In this document: positions 35,337-43,532 of the stretch, one piece after another
Numbering within the stretch: the first letter of the stretch is position 1
Layout of the letters: each line of letters opens with the position of its first letter
Assembly (NCBI GenBank): GCA_947452785.1
Contig: CANGDZ010000001.1
Span: 62,001-126,000, forward strand
DNA length: 64,000 nt
Direction: 5' to 3'
From: Comamonadaceae bacterium
GTDB taxonomy: Bacteria; Pseudomonadota; Gammaproteobacteria; Burkholderiales; Burkholderiaceae_C
The notes under the pieces: model-generated
Told to the model about the DNA's origin: nothing
Database searches by the model: none
Seen by the model: only the letters and a program-made list of their open reading frames with translations
Program-made: the position numbers and the translations under genes

Positions 35337-36701
35337 ATGAACTCCGCCCAAGCGCCTGATCCCGTCACTTTGCGCCAAGCCTTTTGGTTTTGGCTGAAGA
35401 TCGGCTTGCTCAGTTTTGGCGGTCCGGCCGGACAAATTTCGCTGATGCACCAAGAGCTGGTGGAGCGCAAACGCTGGATTTCGGAGCGCCGCTATCTGCA
35501 TGCCCTAAATTACTGCATGGTCCTGCCCGGTCCCGAGGCGCAGCAGCTGGCCACCTACATCGGTTGGCTGATGCACCGCAGCTGGGGCGGGGTGATGGCG
35601 GGGGCCTTGTTCGTCCTGCCTTCGCTGTTGATATTGATCGGCCTTTCCTGGATATATACAAGCTTCGGCCAGGTCAGCTGGGTCGCTGGACTGTTCTATG
35701 GCATCAAACCCGCGGTCACGGCCATCGTGTTGCAAGCCGCGCACCGCATGGGCACGCGAGCGCTGCAGCACCCGGCATTGTGGGCCTTGGCCATGGCCTC
35801 GTTTGTGGCGCAATTTGTCTTTAACCTGCCGTTTCCAGCCATCATCTTCGCTGCGGCCCTGTGCGGCTGGGCCATCAGCCGGATGCGACCGGGGGTGTTC
35901 AGCGCAGCCCAAGGCCATGGCAGCAAGCGTGCCGACCATGGCCCGGCACTGATTGACGACGACACGCCGCGCCAAGACCACACCCATTTCACGCTGCGGC
36001 GCCTCATGCAGGTGCTGGGCATCGGCACTGTGCTGTGGGCCGTGCCTATGGCCGGCTTGATCTGGGTCTGGGGTTGGGACCACACCCTGACGCAGATGGC
36101 CTGGTTTTTCAGCAAGGCCGCACTGCTCACCTTTGGCGGCGCTTATGCGGTATTGCCTTATGTGTACCAAGGCGCGGTTGAACAGTTTGGCTGGGTCACT
36201 GCCACGCAAATGATTGACGGGTTAGCCTTGGGCGAAACCACGCCCGGCCCGCTGATTATGATCGTGGCCTTTGTCGGCTACCTGGGCGGCCATGCAGGTG
36301 CCTTTTTCGGGCCCGATCACTTGTTTGCTGCCGGGGCCTTGGCCGCTTGCGTGGCCACCTGGTTCACTTTTTTGCCCTCGATCATCTTTATCTTGGCCGG
36401 TGGCCCCTTGGTGGAGTCCACCCACAACCAGCTGCAGCTGACGGCACCGCTGACCGCCATCACCGCCGCCGTGGTCGGCGTGGTGCTGAACTTGACGCTG
36501 TTTTTAAGCGTCCACGTGTTCTGGCCCCAGGGCTACAGCGCAGAGCGTTTACTGGGGGGTGTGGACGTCGTTGCACTGGTCATGGCCTTTGCTGCGGCGT
36601 TGGCCCTGCTGCGCTACAAACGCAGCGTGATGGAAGTGATTGCAGTCTCGGCCTTGCTGGGCTGGGGGGGCAGCATGGCGCCGGTTGGGCTGGTGGCCTG
36701 A
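35337..36701 (+). CDS. chrA: Chromate efflux transporter (CHR family)
   Basis: This 454-residue protein has two homologous CHR halves. The first holds FWFWLKIGLLSFGGPAGQISLMH and YCMVLPGPEAQQLATYIGW. The second holds WFFSKAALLTFGGAYAVLPYV and GLALGETTPGPLIMIVAFVGY. This is the long-chain bidomain form that exports chromate. The start at ATG 35337 gives a standard N-terminus; the longer upstream frame runs across the intergenic promoter. It stands alone, so a housekeeping anion-transport role is also possible. Confidence 0.9.
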   Translation: MNSAQAPDPVTLRQAFWFWLKIGLLSFGGPAGQISLMHQELVERKRWISERRYLHALNYCMVLPGPEAQQLATYIGWLMHRSWGGVMAGALFVLPSLLILIGLSWIYTSFGQVSWVAGLFYGIKPAVTAIVLQAAHRMGTRALQHPALWALAMASFVAQFVFNLPFPAIIFAAALCGWAISRMRPGVFSAAQGHGSKRADHGPALIDDDTPRQDHTHFTLRRLMQVLGIGTVLWAVPMAGLIWVWGWDHTLTQMAWFFSKAALLTFGGAYAVLPYVYQGAVEQFGWVTATQMIDGLALGETTPGPLIMIVAFVGYLGGHAGAFFGPDHLFAAGALAACVATWFTFLPSIIFILAGGPLVESTHNQLQLTAPLTAITAAVVGVVLNLTLFLSVHVFWPQGYSAERLLGGVDVVALVMAFAAALALLRYKRSVMEVIAVSALLGWGGSMAPVGLVA

Positions 36702-36739
36702 ACACCAGACAGATGACCGATCTCAGGGCTTCAGGCAGA

Positions 36740-37072
36740 TCACACCGCCTTGTCGACCCAATGACCGGACTGGTGCAAGCCTGCGCTGCCGCCTGAAAAG
36801 CCTTTGAGGGTGATTTTGCGCACCACATCGCCGGTGCCGGAATCGGTCATGGCCAGCATCCAGGCCTGCGTCAAGGCATTGAATTCAAAGCGCATGTCCA
36901 CCGTGCTAGGTAATGCCGCCACAACAGACTGAACCGCCTCAGGCTTGGGCGGGTCAGGCGCCTTCGCCGCTGTGGGCCGCTTCATAGCAGGTTCTTGTTG
37001 CACCGCTTCCGGTTTGGACAAAAGCACATCCAGTGGCCTGAGCGATCCATTTAAAAAAGAAACTGAGGACAT
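36740..37072 (-). CDS. Small FlaG-like protein
   Basis: This 110-residue protein has a proline- and alanine-rich middle, then a FlaG-like segment: VDMRFEFNALTQAWMLAM followed by DSGTGDVVRKITLKGF. FlaG proteins share the pattern of a strand, then D-x-x-TG-x-V-I/V-R-x-I. No flagellar gene is near. It is convergent with chrA and divergent from the response-regulator operon. A motif shared with the TerB-repeat gene lies about 85 bp upstream, so it may belong to the same regulon. The assignment is tentative. Confidence 0.55.
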   Translation of the reverse strand: MSSVSFLNGSLRPLDVLLSKPEAVQQEPAMKRPTAAKAPDPPKPEAVQSVVAALPSTVDMRFEFNALTQAWMLAMTDSGTGDVVRKITLKGFSGGSAGLHQSGHWVDKAV

Positions 37073-37093
37073 GGCAAATTCCAGGTTGTAACT

Positions 37094-37112
37094 CCGATAC
37101 CTCTTGTATCGG
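37094..37112. promoter_or_regulatory. Perfect inverted repeat upstream of the FlaG-like gene
   Basis: CCGATAC (37094-37100) and GTATCGG (37106-37112) are separated by five bases, 22 bp before the FlaG-like start codon. It would fold in the leader of that minus-strand mRNA or serve as a protein-binding site. There is no T-tract. Confidence 0.5.
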
Positions 37113-37154
37113 CAGCAGCGCGGCCGAAATAAGGCGTTGATGGCCTGAAATTGG

Positions 37155-37176
37155 ACTTATGACAAAAATGTAATGG
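37155..37176. promoter_or_regulatory. Candidate response-regulator site, copy 1
   Basis: ACTTATGACAAAAATGTAAT occurs in the divergent gap between the FlaG-like gene and the first response regulator. It matches ACTTATGACATAAACGTCAT at 41661-41680 in 17 of 20 positions. The half-sites ATGAC and GT-AT form an inverted repeat with a 6-base spacer. Confidence 0.5.
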
Positions 37177-37301
37177 GGCAACAAATCCCGTTTGTGAATA
37201 TCACCCCTAGAATGAAAAATTGTTGAAATCACCATTAATGACTTAATCGATTATTGGCTGTGTACCATCTTGAGCCAGTTGTCATTCTTTGGAGCTGTGC
37301 C

Positions 37302-38018
37302 ATGAACTTGCAAGTGAGAACCCCAACTCCCCAAATTTTATTGGTCGAGGACGAAAACAAGATCGCTGAATTTGTGACGCAAGGTTTGGAGAACGCAGGC
37401 TATCAGGTCGAGCATGTGGCCGATGGCGTCAGTGGCTTGAAAAACATCTTTAAAAAAAACTATGACTTGGTTCTGCTGGACCTTATGCTGCCCAAGCTCA
37501 ATGGGATGGAACTGCTGCAGCAATTACGCCAGGACGGCAACAAAACGCCCGTGATCATTTTGAGCGCCAAGGTCGACTTGAACGACCGCTTGCTTGGCTT
37601 TGAAACAGGCGCCAACGACTACATGCCCAAGCCGTTCTTTGTCGAAGAACTGATCGCCAAGATGAAAGTCATCCTCGGGCGAAAGCAATATGCACCGCCG
37701 CCCCAAACCCTCACAGCCAGTCACCTGACACTCAATTTGGTCAGCCGCAAAGTGCTTTGGTTTGAGGCGGAGGCGGTGCTCAGTCCGCTGGAATTCACCC
37801 TGATGCAATACCTCATGCAAACACCTGGACACATTTACACCCGACAGCAGATATTGAAAAACGTCTGGGGCATCAACTTTGACCCTGAAACCAATGTGGT
37901 GGATGTGTGCGTGCAAAGGATCAAGCGCAAACTCAGCAGCAATGCCAGCGACCGCTACGGACCCATTGAATCGGTCAGAGGCGTGGGTTACAGGGTCAAA
38001 GCAGAAGCGTCCGCATGA
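37302..38018 (+). CDS. OmpR/PhoB-family response regulator (copy 1)
   Basis: This 238-residue protein has a receiver domain with the acidic pocket VEDENK and phospho-acceptor D60 (LVLLDLMLPKLNG), then a winged-helix DNA-binding domain (IKRKLSSNASDRYGPIESVR, GVGYRVK). ATG 37302 follows a GGAG site; the upstream ATG is ignored. It overlaps the kinase gene by 4 bp. It aligns without gaps over its full length with the regulator at 39438-40154, showing a recent duplication. Confidence 0.92.
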   Translation: MNLQVRTPTPQILLVEDENKIAEFVTQGLENAGYQVEHVADGVSGLKNIFKKNYDLVLLDLMLPKLNGMELLQQLRQDGNKTPVIILSAKVDLNDRLLGFETGANDYMPKPFFVEELIAKMKVILGRKQYAPPPQTLTASHLTLNLVSRKVLWFEAEAVLSPLEFTLMQYLMQTPGHIYTRQQILKNVWGINFDPETNVVDVCVQRIKRKLSSNASDRYGPIESVRGVGYRVKAEASA

Positions 38019-39406
38019 AACGCTCTTTCAAACTGCGGCTGTTCCTGGGCATGATGTGCATTGCCGGCGTCGTTCTTTTGGTCAATCGCTTGATTGCCAC
38101 TACCTTGGTGAAGCAGCAAACTGAAACGACCCTGCACTTGCAAATGCAGAACGGCATTCAAATGTGTTACTACACCATCGAGCATCGGGATCTTTTTTTG
38201 GGTTGTTACAGAACCTTTGCAAATGAAAGATTGATCAGGAATTTGTCAGATGAATTCGTGCTTTGCCAAGAAGGCGCCTCAACCAACCCCCTAGAACAAG
38301 ACCCGCCTTGTTCCAGCGCACAAAGCGACTCAGCCTTTTGGGCGGCGCCCATGTTTGTCAATGACAAGCAAGTTCAAGGCGTGATCAATACGTTGAATGG
38401 ACGCACATGGCATGCTGTGCGGCTCACAGGCCACCCAGAGACGCAGCTTTTTCTGAATGAAGTGTCTCTGCGAGGCTACCTGCAAGACATCTGGAAAATC
38501 AGAGACGATACTTTGATTTTTGTCGCGCCCATCCTGCTGGCCTTGCTGATAGGGGCCACGCTCATTCAAATTCGCTTCGCGATGTCGCCCGTTGAGTCCT
38601 TACAGGCCGCATTGAAACGGGTGAACACCCAAAATCTGGGCGAATCGGACCCGATCACTTCCCCCTACAGAGAATTCCAGGATTTTGTGGCAGTGTATGA
38701 CGATCTGTGGCGCAGATTGAATGCCAGCTTCATCAAAGCCAGGCGATTTTCTTCAGATGCGGCGCATGAACTGCGCACCCCTTTGGCCATTTTGCGCGGC
38801 AATGCCGAGCAACTGATGGGCAAACTGCCGGTCGGCTCAGAGGCTCAAATACACGCGCGCAAAATAGCCGATGAAATTGAACGCTTGATCGCCATGAGTG
38901 AAGATTTACTGCTATTGTCCAAGGCCGATGCGCAGTTGATCACCCATGATTTGGACGACTTTCACATCAGTACTTTTCTAGAGGAACTTGCCCAAAATTC
39001 TTTGGACTACCACCCCCAACTGATGGTCAAAAAGTCGATTGAAGTCCATCTGGTCTGGCACTGTAATCAACGCTTGATTCAGCAACTCATTCACAACTTG
39101 TACACGAATGCGGTGAAATACAACACCCCCAAGGGATGGATCAAGTTCAATCTGCACCGCGATGGCGACGAATTGGAACTGAGCTTGGAAAATACAGTCA
39201 CCTCCATCCCTGAAGATCTACCGCAAAAAGCCTTCGATAGATTTTACCGCGGCAATTCTGATCGAAACCGAGACATCGCTGGACTGGGCCTGGGTTTAAG
39301 TATCTGCCATGAGATTGCCACATTGCACCAAGGAACCTTGACCATCGAAGTCACTCCTCATTCAACGGTCATCGTCAGATTCCGGGCCCCACTGGCCTAT
39401 ACCTGA
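38015..39406 (+). CDS. Sensor histidine kinase (copy 1)
   Basis: This 463-residue protein has membrane segments at about 10-32 and 167-188 flanking a periplasmic sensor domain with cysteines C51, C64, C84 and C99. A HAMP-like linker follows, then HisKA with H251 (SSDAAHELRTPLAIL), and an HATPase domain with HNLYTNAVKYN and GLGLGLSICHEIA. The four cysteines sit at identical positions in the second kinase, suggesting disulfides or metal or redox sensing. It phosphorylates the regulator encoded just upstream. Confidence 0.92.
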   Translation: MKRSFKLRLFLGMMCIAGVVLLVNRLIATTLVKQQTETTLHLQMQNGIQMCYYTIEHRDLFLGCYRTFANERLIRNLSDEFVLCQEGASTNPLEQDPPCSSAQSDSAFWAAPMFVNDKQVQGVINTLNGRTWHAVRLTGHPETQLFLNEVSLRGYLQDIWKIRDDTLIFVAPILLALLIGATLIQIRFAMSPVESLQAALKRVNTQNLGESDPITSPYREFQDFVAVYDDLWRRLNASFIKARRFSSDAAHELRTPLAILRGNAEQLMGKLPVGSEAQIHARKIADEIERLIAMSEDLLLLSKADAQLITHDLDDFHISTFLEELAQNSLDYHPQLMVKKSIEVHLVWHCNQRLIQQLIHNLYTNAVKYNTPKGWIKFNLHRDGDELELSLENTVTSIPEDLPQKAFDRFYRGNSDRNRDIAGLGLGLSICHEIATLHQGTLTIEVTPHSTVIVRFRAPLAYT

Positions 39407-39437
39407 ATACCCGAATAACCCCTTTCAGAGGAACGCA

Positions 39438-40154
39438 GTGAATACAGCCATGAAAGCGCCAAGCCCCAAAATTTTGCTCGTCGAGGACGAAGAAAAGATC
39501 GCCGAATTCGTCGTGCGCGGATTGCAAAATGCGGGCTACCAAGTCGAGCACGTGAGCGATGGCGTCACCGGGCTGAAGCACCTCATTAAAGACAACTTCG
39601 ACTTGGTGCTTTTGGACCTCATGCTGCCCAAACTCAATGGCTTGGAGTTGTTGCAGCAGCTGCGCCAGGAGGGCAACACCACTCCCGTCATCATTTTGAG
39701 CGCCAAAGTGGATTTGAGCGACCGGTTACTGGGATTCGAAGTGGGCGCCGACGACTACATGCCCAAACCTTTTTTTGTGGAAGAACTGCTCGCCAAAATG
39801 AAGGTCATTCTAGGGCGCGGACAGCCTGCGTCTTCCGCTCAAACCCTCACCGCCAGCCATCTGACACTGGATTTGATTAGCCGCAAAGCACGATGGTTCG
39901 ATAAGGAGGCCTTACTCAGTCAACGCGAGTTCACCTTGGTGCAATACCTGATGCAAACGCCAGGGCATATTTTTTCGCGACAGCAAATACTGAAGAACGT
40001 TTGGGGCATCAACTTTGACCCAGAGACCAATGTGGTGGACGTTTGCGTACAGCGAATCAAACGAAAGTTGAGTGGCGGCGAGAATGACCACTACGGGGCC
40101 ATTGAATCGGTGCGAGGAGTGGGTTATCGGGTCAAGGCGGGAGCGCACACATGA
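39438..40154 (+). CDS. OmpR/PhoB-family response regulator (copy 2)
   Basis: This 238-residue protein is colinear with the regulator at 37302-38018. It has the acidic pocket VEDEEK, phospho-acceptor D60, and a winged helix ending in ESVRGVGYRVK. The start is GTG 39438, six bases after a GAGG site; an ATG at 39450 is too far from that site. The recognition-helix region (VVDVCVQRIKRKLS) is the same as in copy 1, so the two may bind the same DNA. It overlaps its kinase gene by 4 bp. Confidence 0.92.
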   Translation: MNTAMKAPSPKILLVEDEEKIAEFVVRGLQNAGYQVEHVSDGVTGLKHLIKDNFDLVLLDLMLPKLNGLELLQQLRQEGNTTPVIILSAKVDLSDRLLGFEVGADDYMPKPFFVEELLAKMKVILGRGQPASSAQTLTASHLTLDLISRKARWFDKEALLSQREFTLVQYLMQTPGHIFSRQQILKNVWGINFDPETNVVDVCVQRIKRKLSGGENDHYGAIESVRGVGYRVKAGAHT

Positions 40155-41572
40155 CGCGGTCCTTGCGACTGCGGCAGTTTGCCATCATTTTGACGATGGC
40201 CGTCGTGGTGGTTTTAATGAGCCGGTCGTTTGCGCAATACAGATCCGGCAACCAGTTTCTCCAAGAACTTCATATAGACATGCAGGCCGGACTGACGCGA
40301 TGTGCTCACGTCACCGAAAGCCAAAGCGAATTTTTAAAATGCAACTCCCCATTTTTTAAAAATTATCTTTTCAACCGGCTCTCGGGCGAAATCACGCTGT
40401 GTCGAAATGGTGAAGTCGTTGGGGAATGGGGTGACCGTTCCTCCTGCATCTTGATCGCCCGAGAAAACAACTTTTGGTCAGGCGCCAATCTCAGCACAGA
40501 ACCCCTTGTTCAATTGGTCGTCAACACCATGGGGGGGGAAATGTGGCACATTGCCAGACTGACGGTCCACCCTGAAATTCAAATCCTGATGCGTGAACAG
40601 GATTTCCAACATGTCCTGTCAGCCATCTACAAGGTTCGCGACCAGCAATTGCCCCTTTTTATCCCACTGCTGTTGCTGGCCGGATTGCTGATGGCGCATT
40701 TTTTAGTCAGTGCCACGGTCGGACCACTCAAAGCTTTGAAAGCTTCTCTTAAAAACCTAAAGCCTGAATCTTTGAAAAATGCACCCATCGTCACAACGCC
40801 TTATCAGGAGTTTGATGACTTCGTCACCGTTTACAACGACCTGCTGAACCGCTTACACAACAGCTTTACTAAGGCCAAACGCTTTTCATCCGACGCTGCG
40901 CACGAATTACGCACCCCTTTGGCTATCTTGCGCGGCCAGGCCGAAGATCTGATTGCAGGTGTGCCTACAGGCTCACCGCTGCAAGTCCGCCTGCGCAGCA
41001 TGTCCGATGAAATTGAGCGTTTGATTGAAATCAGCGAAAAACTTTTACTGTTGTCCAAAGCCGATGCCCAGATGATTGAGCAGGAACTGAGCGACTTTGC
41101 GCTCAGTGAGTTTATAGACGAACTCGCTGAAGAGTCTGCCTTGTACCATCCCAATGTACGCATCAAAAAATCGATTCAACACCATGTGATTTGGCATTGC
41201 GATCGGTCCCTGATTCAACAACTGATTCACAACCTGTACAGCAATGCAGTGAAATACAACATCCCTGATGGCTGGATCACATTCACCCTGAGCAGTGATG
41301 ACCACATGCTGGAATTGGCCATCGAAAATCCATCCGAAAACATTCCCGACGACTTGAATGAAAAGGCCTTTGACCGATTTTACCGTGGGGATGTTGCACG
41401 CGCTCGCAAAGTGGGCGGTACCGGTCTAGGGCTGAGTATTTGCAGTGAAATTGCAAAGCTGCATCATGCTACTTTGACCCTGAAGTCAACCCTCTCACAA
41501 AGCGTTATCGTCAAACTGCGGGCGCCACTGAATGAAGTCAATGCAATGAACATAACGAAATCGTCATGTTAA
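40151..41572 (+). CDS. Sensor histidine kinase (copy 2)
   Basis: This 473-residue protein has the same layout as copy 1: first membrane segment about 10-25, periplasmic domain with C51, C64, C84 and C99, second membrane segment about 167-188, H251 in SSDAAHELRTPLAIL, and an ATPase domain (HNLYSNAVKYN, GTGLGLSICSEIA). The periplasmic sequence has otherwise diverged strongly from copy 1, which suggests related but different signals. The next gene, 142 bp on, encodes the TerB-repeat protein. Confidence 0.92.
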   Translation: MTRSLRLRQFAIILTMAVVVVLMSRSFAQYRSGNQFLQELHIDMQAGLTRCAHVTESQSEFLKCNSPFFKNYLFNRLSGEITLCRNGEVVGEWGDRSSCILIARENNFWSGANLSTEPLVQLVVNTMGGEMWHIARLTVHPEIQILMREQDFQHVLSAIYKVRDQQLPLFIPLLLLAGLLMAHFLVSATVGPLKALKASLKNLKPESLKNAPIVTTPYQEFDDFVTVYNDLLNRLHNSFTKAKRFSSDAAHELRTPLAILRGQAEDLIAGVPTGSPLQVRLRSMSDEIERLIEISEKLLLLSKADAQMIEQELSDFALSEFIDELAEESALYHPNVRIKKSIQHHVIWHCDRSLIQQLIHNLYSNAVKYNIPDGWITFTLSSDDHMLELAIENPSENIPDDLNEKAFDRFYRGDVARARKVGGTGLGLSICSEIAKLHHATLTLKSTLSQSVIVKLRAPLNEVNAMNITKSSC

Positions 41573-41714
41573 ATTTTAAAATGACATAAATATTATTGCC
41601 ATCTAAATATGTCACTTATTACATTCAAGCGCATGCAAATGACAACTGACTAAGCTTGGCACTTATGACATAAACGTCATCCAATAACAGCCTGCGTTTG
41701 GTTATCTTGACGGC
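41573..41714 (+). promoter_or_regulatory. A/T-rich control region of the TerB-repeat gene
   Basis: It contains several related half-sites: ATGACATAAATATTAT (41581-41596), ATGTCACTTATTACAT (41609-41624), ATGACA (41639-41644) and the best copy ACTTATGACATAAACGTCAT (41661-41680), whose ATGAC and GTCAT arms are a perfect inverted repeat. The last copy matches the site at 37155-37176. The cluster fits binding of an OmpR-family regulator, most simply the adjacent pair. Confidence 0.5.
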
Positions 41715-43505
41715 ATGACCACCGCAAACCCCAACCTCCAACTTCTGAATCAATTCAAAGGCGAGATTGATCTGACGCAACAGATCCATTTTGACCACAT
41801 TGATTTGTCGCCGCCTTTGGTGCTGGCTGCGGCGCTGATGTACATGATGGCCTCCGACGGCGAAATCAAAGACTCTGAGAGCAGCCAGTTGCAATCGGTA
41901 CTGGGGGGTAATGACGAACTTTTGGCTTGCGCCGCCAGCTATGTACAGTCAGTGCCAATCGATACGTTTTTGCGGGAAGCCGCTGAGAGCTTGAGCGGCC
42001 TGGACAAGCTGTGTATTTTGACCAATGTCTGCGACTCCTTCTTAGCGGATGGTCAAGCGGATGAACAAGAGTTGCTATTGTTCTCGCGTATCTGCGAGGC
42101 CTTTGGCTTTGATGAAGCGGCTTTTGAGCCGTACTTGAAAACGATTCAACTGAAGAACGACAAGTCGGCACTGGGTCGTTATAACTTGGCCGCGGCAATG
42201 GGCCCCAAAGGCGCCATCAGCAACCATTTGGCACTAGCCGCTTGCATCGTCTACATGATGGCTTCGGACGGCAATATCGGCACCGAAGAAATTGGCCGGT
42301 TGCAAGCCGCTATTGGTGAATTTACGGGGCTCCAATCGGTGGCCTTAAAGTATGTGCTCAAGGTCAAAAACGCACAATTCCTGGCTGAGGTGGCGCCCAA
42401 CTTGAACCCCAGCATCAAACTGCTGATTCTGACCAACGTCTGCGACACTTTGCTGTCCGATGGGGTCGTCGAACCGGCTGAGAAAAAACTGTTCGTTAGC
42501 ATGTTGACCGCCTTCGGCTACAGCGAAAAGACCTTCCGCCGCTACTACGAAACCCTGCACATCAAAAATGTGAAGTCGTTTGACCTGAATGACTTTGCCG
42601 ATAGCGCTGCAGCCCAGGTCTTTCGCTCAGCCAAGTACAAAGCCAGCCAAGCCGCCTTCAATGCAGCCCATGCGGGCGAGGGAGATGGTATTGGCACCGT
42701 GATTCACCGCACCATGGAAGACAACATTGCCAGTGTGTCCCAAAACGCTGGAGGCAAAGACAATGTGCATGTGATGTCGAATAATGCCAACAATCTACAA
42801 AACATTCAGAAAGTTACAGCAGGACAGCGCGAAGACAATATCCAATTCGTCGGCGGCTCCGAACACCCAACAGATAATATTCAGTACGTCGATGGGTACG
42901 AACATGCTACAGATAACATCCAGTACGTCGACGGTCAGTCCCATTTTTCCGCCAATATTCAGCGCTTAGATGCCAGTGGGGGCATTGAAATGTCCTCGTC
43001 CCAACTGCAGTTGGGTCAGGGCATGGGCGTCGAGGGCATGAGCGATTACGAATCTCTGACGGGCACGGCGACCTCTTTGGATTCAGGGGCCAACTCTGAT
43101 ATCTCCATCGAGAGCCGTGGGGGCAAAGGCGGCCTGACGAACATGGCTCAAGCCGAAGTTTCGTACAGAGACCGCGCCATGCAAAACAGCCAAAAGCTGA
43201 CTCAATTCTCCGCAGGCGATGACGCCATGGATGCCGCCACCTTGTTATTGCGCTTGCAAGCCTTGAAGCTGCGCAACGCCGAAGTGGACAGCAAGCTCAA
43301 ACAACTCCATGCCAACGCTGGTCAAACCAGCGTGTTTGCGGAAGGCGAGTCCGTTCAAGTCAGCACAGCCTCCCAACCCGCAATCAACGTCAGCGGGGAG
43401 GCTTCGGTTTTACATCGCATCAGCCAACTTGTGTCGCAAAGCGTAGCGCTGATCGCGAAGCCTCGCCAAGCTCAAGGGATTTATGCCGACGCGGCAATGA
43501 CCTGA
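41715..43505 (+). CDS. Tandem TerB-like domain protein with 13-residue DNIQYV repeats
   Basis: This 596-residue protein has no signal peptide or membrane segment. Residues about 33-140 and 166-285 are two TerB-like helical domains, each with paired acidic motifs (ALMYMMASDGEIKDSE and FLADGQADEQE; IVYMMASDGNIGTEE and LLSDGVVEPAE). Residues 336-425 are seven units of about 13 residues with consensus DNIQYVDG. The remaining 170 residues are rich in Ser, Gln and Ala, with a short coiled-coil-like helix (LLLRLQALKLRNAEVDSKL). I do not recognise this architecture. The upstream motif and position point to control by the duplicated two-component systems. Confidence 0.85.
   Translation: MTTANPNLQLLNQFKGEIDLTQQIHFDHIDLSPPLVLAAALMYMMASDGEIKDSESSQLQSVLGGNDELLACAASYVQSVPIDTFLREAAESLSGLDKLCILTNVCDSFLADGQADEQELLLFSRICEAFGFDEAAFEPYLKTIQLKNDKSALGRYNLAAAMGPKGAISNHLALAACIVYMMASDGNIGTEEIGRLQAAIGEFTGLQSVALKYVLKVKNAQFLAEVAPNLNPSIKLLILTNVCDTLLSDGVVEPAEKKLFVSMLTAFGYSEKTFRRYYETLHIKNVKSFDLNDFADSAAAQVFRSAKYKASQAAFNAAHAGEGDGIGTVIHRTMEDNIASVSQNAGGKDNVHVMSNNANNLQNIQKVTAGQREDNIQFVGGSEHPTDNIQYVDGYEHATDNIQYVDGQSHFSANIQRLDASGGIEMSSSQLQLGQGMGVEGMSDYESLTGTATSLDSGANSDISIESRGGKGGLTNMAQAEVSYRDRAMQNSQKLTQFSAGDDAMDAATLLLRLQALKLRNAEVDSKLKQLHANAGQTSVFAEGESVQVSTASQPAINVSGEASVLHRISQLVSQSVALIAKPRQAQGIYADAAMT
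42720..42989 (+). repeat. Seven in-frame 39-bp coding repeats
   Basis: The DNA encodes units beginning DNIAS, DNVHV, QNIQK, DNIQF, DNIQY, DNIQY and ANIQR. The third unit is one codon shorter. Units 4 to 6 are the most alike, suggesting recent expansion. The spacing stays in frame and the bases vary at third positions, so selection is on the protein. Confidence 0.85.
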
Positions 43506-43532
43506 AGGACGAACCAGATGCAGGACGAGGGG

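Noticed and set aside
35166-35501. 112-codon N-terminal extension of the second GntR regulator
   Set aside because: It crosses the divergent promoter region and the chrA start, and has no resemblance to a regulator domain. The winged helix begins normally after ATG 35165.
42720-42989. Regular ~39-bp repeats suggestive of a short CRISPR-like array
   Set aside because: The units are contiguous, stay in frame within one long gene, vary at third codon positions and have no spacers. They encode protein repeats.
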